A stretch of 64,000 nt of DNA from Lachnospiraceae bacterium. Lineage in GTDB: Bacteria; Bacillota_A; Clostridia; Lachnospirales; Lachnospiraceae. The notes beneath the pieces were generated by a model. It ran no database searches, was not told the DNA's origin, and saw nothing but the letters and a program-made list of their open reading frames with translations. The stretch lies in assembly GCA_004556565.1 (NCBI GenBank), contig SFGN01000011.1:5735-69734 (forward strand). The letters run 5' to 3'. The first letter of the stretch is position 1; the number at the start of each line of letters is the position of its first letter. Of this stretch, positions 62,811-64,000 are shown one piece after another. The position numbers were made by a program, and so were the translations under genes.

Positions 62811-63788
62811 TTACAATAATTTATGCTGATAACCGCTGTTTCTTTCATTTATCCATGAAACTGACGCGTCCATCGCTGCACGGCATGCTTTTGTCCGGTC
62901 GAGGGAATTTAACATGACAAAATCGTGGATGATGCCCTGAAATCTCAATGCCGTCACTCCAACTCCTGCATCCCTGAGCTTTCTCGCATATCCCTCCCCT
63001 TCATTTCGGAGCACATCTGCCTCCCCATTCAGAATCATGGCCTCCGGGAGATTCCTCAGCTGCTCTGTTTTTGCTCTAAGAGGAGAAACCGTAATTTCGT
63101 TGCGGTCACGGCACGATATGGTATATTGATCCCAGAACCACATCATGCCCTCCCTGTAAAGATAATATCCCTGCGCAAATTCAAGATAGGAATCTGTACA
63201 GAAACACGCATTTGTGATAGGGTAATACAAAAGTTGCTTCTGTATATACGGACCTTTTCTTTCCTTTGCCATAATCGTCAGGGCAATCGCCAGATTCCCT
63301 CCCGCACTGTCCCCTGCCACAGTTAATGTATCCATGTTCAGACGGAATCCCGGTTTCTGCACCAGTTCCGGAATCCTGCAAAGCACCTCATAACATTGCT
63401 CCGCTGCCACCGGATAATGAGCCTCCGGAGAACGGCTGTACTCCGGAAATACCAGGATACATCCGGTACGTGCCGCCAGTTCCCTGACCAGCTTTTCATG
63501 TGTGTGGAAACTTCCAAGAACCCATCCGCCGCCATGCATATAAAAAATGATATTTGCCGGAGCTTTTATCTCGACCGCATACACGATATAGACTGTCACC
63601 GTCCCCCATCTGCCCGTGTTTACGATTCTCTTCTCAATATTTGCCGGGTACATATCAACTGGCGTATTTTGTGAATTTTCCAGAATTTGACGTCCCTCAG
63701 AGGGAGGAAGCTGAAAAATCAGAGGCGGGACAGTACTCTCATTACAGACCCTGACCGCCGCCGGTTCAAGAGAAATTCTTCTTTTCAT
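62811..63788 (-). CDS. Alpha/beta-hydrolase esterase (HSL family)
   Basis: The 325-residue enzyme belongs to the hormone-sensitive-lipase group of carboxylesterases. The oxyanion motif HGGGWVLGS (near 86), the nucleophile elbow GDSAGGN (near 160), an NGEADVLRNEG aspartate segment and a late His (IIHDFVML) make up the catalytic set. No signal peptide is present, so it acts in the cytoplasm on small acyl esters. It is the last gene before the group II intron end. Confidence 0.9.
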   Translation of the reverse strand: MKRRISLEPAAVRVCNESTVPPLIFQLPPSEGRQILENSQNTPVDMYPANIEKRIVNTGRWGTVTVYIVYAVEIKAPANIIFYMHGGGWVLGSFHTHEKLVRELAARTGCILVFPEYSRSPEAHYPVAAEQCYEVLCRIPELVQKPGFRLNMDTLTVAGDSAGGNLAIALTIMAKERKGPYIQKQLLYYPITNACFCTDSYLEFAQGYYLYREGMMWFWDQYTISCRDRNEITVSPLRAKTEQLRNLPEAMILNGEADVLRNEGEGYARKLRDAGVGVTALRFQGIIHDFVMLNSLDRTKACRAAMDASVSWINERNSGYQHKLL

Positions 63789-63904
63789 TACTGATACACA
63801 TTCCTGCTTTTCCTCGATTCATTATATGCACATTCCAGCCATCTGTCTTTCCTGCTGGATTTTACCATGCCATGCGGCGGAAGACAATAAAAATTTAGGC
63901 TTCA

Positions 63905-64000
63905 ATCGAGTAGGAGGGAGTGATTAACTCCCGTCCTCTCACACCACCGTGCGTACCGTTCGGTACACGGCGGTTCTTTAGTTTTCGCAAACTACCAGAT
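63905..64000 (-). mobile_element. 3' end of a group II intron (domains V-VI), continuing past the right edge
   Basis: On the minus strand the sequence reads GAACCGCCGTGTACCG with CGGTACGCACGGTGGT, the domain V hairpin, then GTGTGAGAGG and a domain VI-like GGGAGTTAATCACTCCC hairpin, ending CTACTCGAT at 63905. This is the pattern of bacterial group II introns, probably class C by the short domain VI. The reverse transcriptase gene should lie beyond 64000. The 3' exon starts at about 63904. Confidence 0.75.

Overview
The window looks like chromosome of a gut-type Lachnospiraceae (Clostridia). The grounds are moderate-to-low GC, lineage-restricted families (DUF6145, DUF6128), a long Gram-positive SRP RNA with an Alu domain, SAM-I and yybP-ykoY riboswitches, a tRNA gene without encoded CCA, and strong AGGAGG ribosome-binding sites. 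Species cannot be named from the sequence. Almost every gene is on the minus strand. The plus strand carries only the SRP RNA, a DUF6128 gene, an intact vsr gene and one gene remnant.

Layout, left to right. 1-8.2 kb: one leftward run of sensor kinase, response regulator, Ktr/Trk potassium channel and gating subunit, rRNA methyltransferase, a patatin-ornithine carbamoyltransferase fusion, birA and a partial DUF6145 gene. 8.4-12.7 kb: housekeeping metK under a SAM-I riboswitch, murA with a long leader, a shikimate-kinase-like gene, and an Arg-Asp repeat protein. 12.9-27.5 kb: an accessory cell-surface locus with three large secreted glycosidases (GH2, GH43 and GH123/DUF4091 types), all ending in S-layer homology (SLH) modules. 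The GH2 and GH43 genes are broken by deletions, frameshifts and stops. The locus is interspersed with an AAA ATPase, a remnant of a second such ATPase, and a Fic gene. 27.5-36.4 kb: trmL, an aminotransferase with an Lrp regulator, an AIR-synthase-like gene, a radical-SAM gene, SRP RNA, tadA, the DUF6128 gene and dgt. 36.4-43.1 kb: a HTH/coiled-coil repeat protein, a broken multicopper oxidase with a DUF2935 partner, and glnK-amt behind a leader terminator. 43.4-54.4 kb: a VanY-type peptidase, a phosphopantetheinyl transferase, a degenerate GGDEF-EAL protein, maf, an M20 amidohydrolase, an SPFH/TPM/zinc-ribbon trio, ptsH-ptsI and tRNA-Lys. 54.6-64 kb: an AGCS symporter, vsr with a gutted NlaIV/NgoBV-like restriction-modification pair, a Rieske flavoprotein, hflK-hflC downstream of a manganese riboswitch, an M23 peptidase, an esterase, and the 3' end of a group II intron at the right edge.

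Functional themes are potassium homeostasis under two-component control, SAM-controlled methionine metabolism, nitrogen sensing (PII-Amt), PTS sugar control with an HPr that lacks the regulatory serine, and glycan foraging at the cell surface. The most striking feature is the clustering of damage in accessory genes: at least three in-frame stops and four intragenic junctions or deletions in about 45 kb, while the housekeeping genes look intact. I see no clearly new defence system or CRISPR array. The best candidates for new biology are the patatin-OTC fusion with an internal start, the Mn-riboswitch/hflKC arrangement, the leader terminator of the PII operon, and the repeat-fronted AAA ATPase inside the SLH locus.
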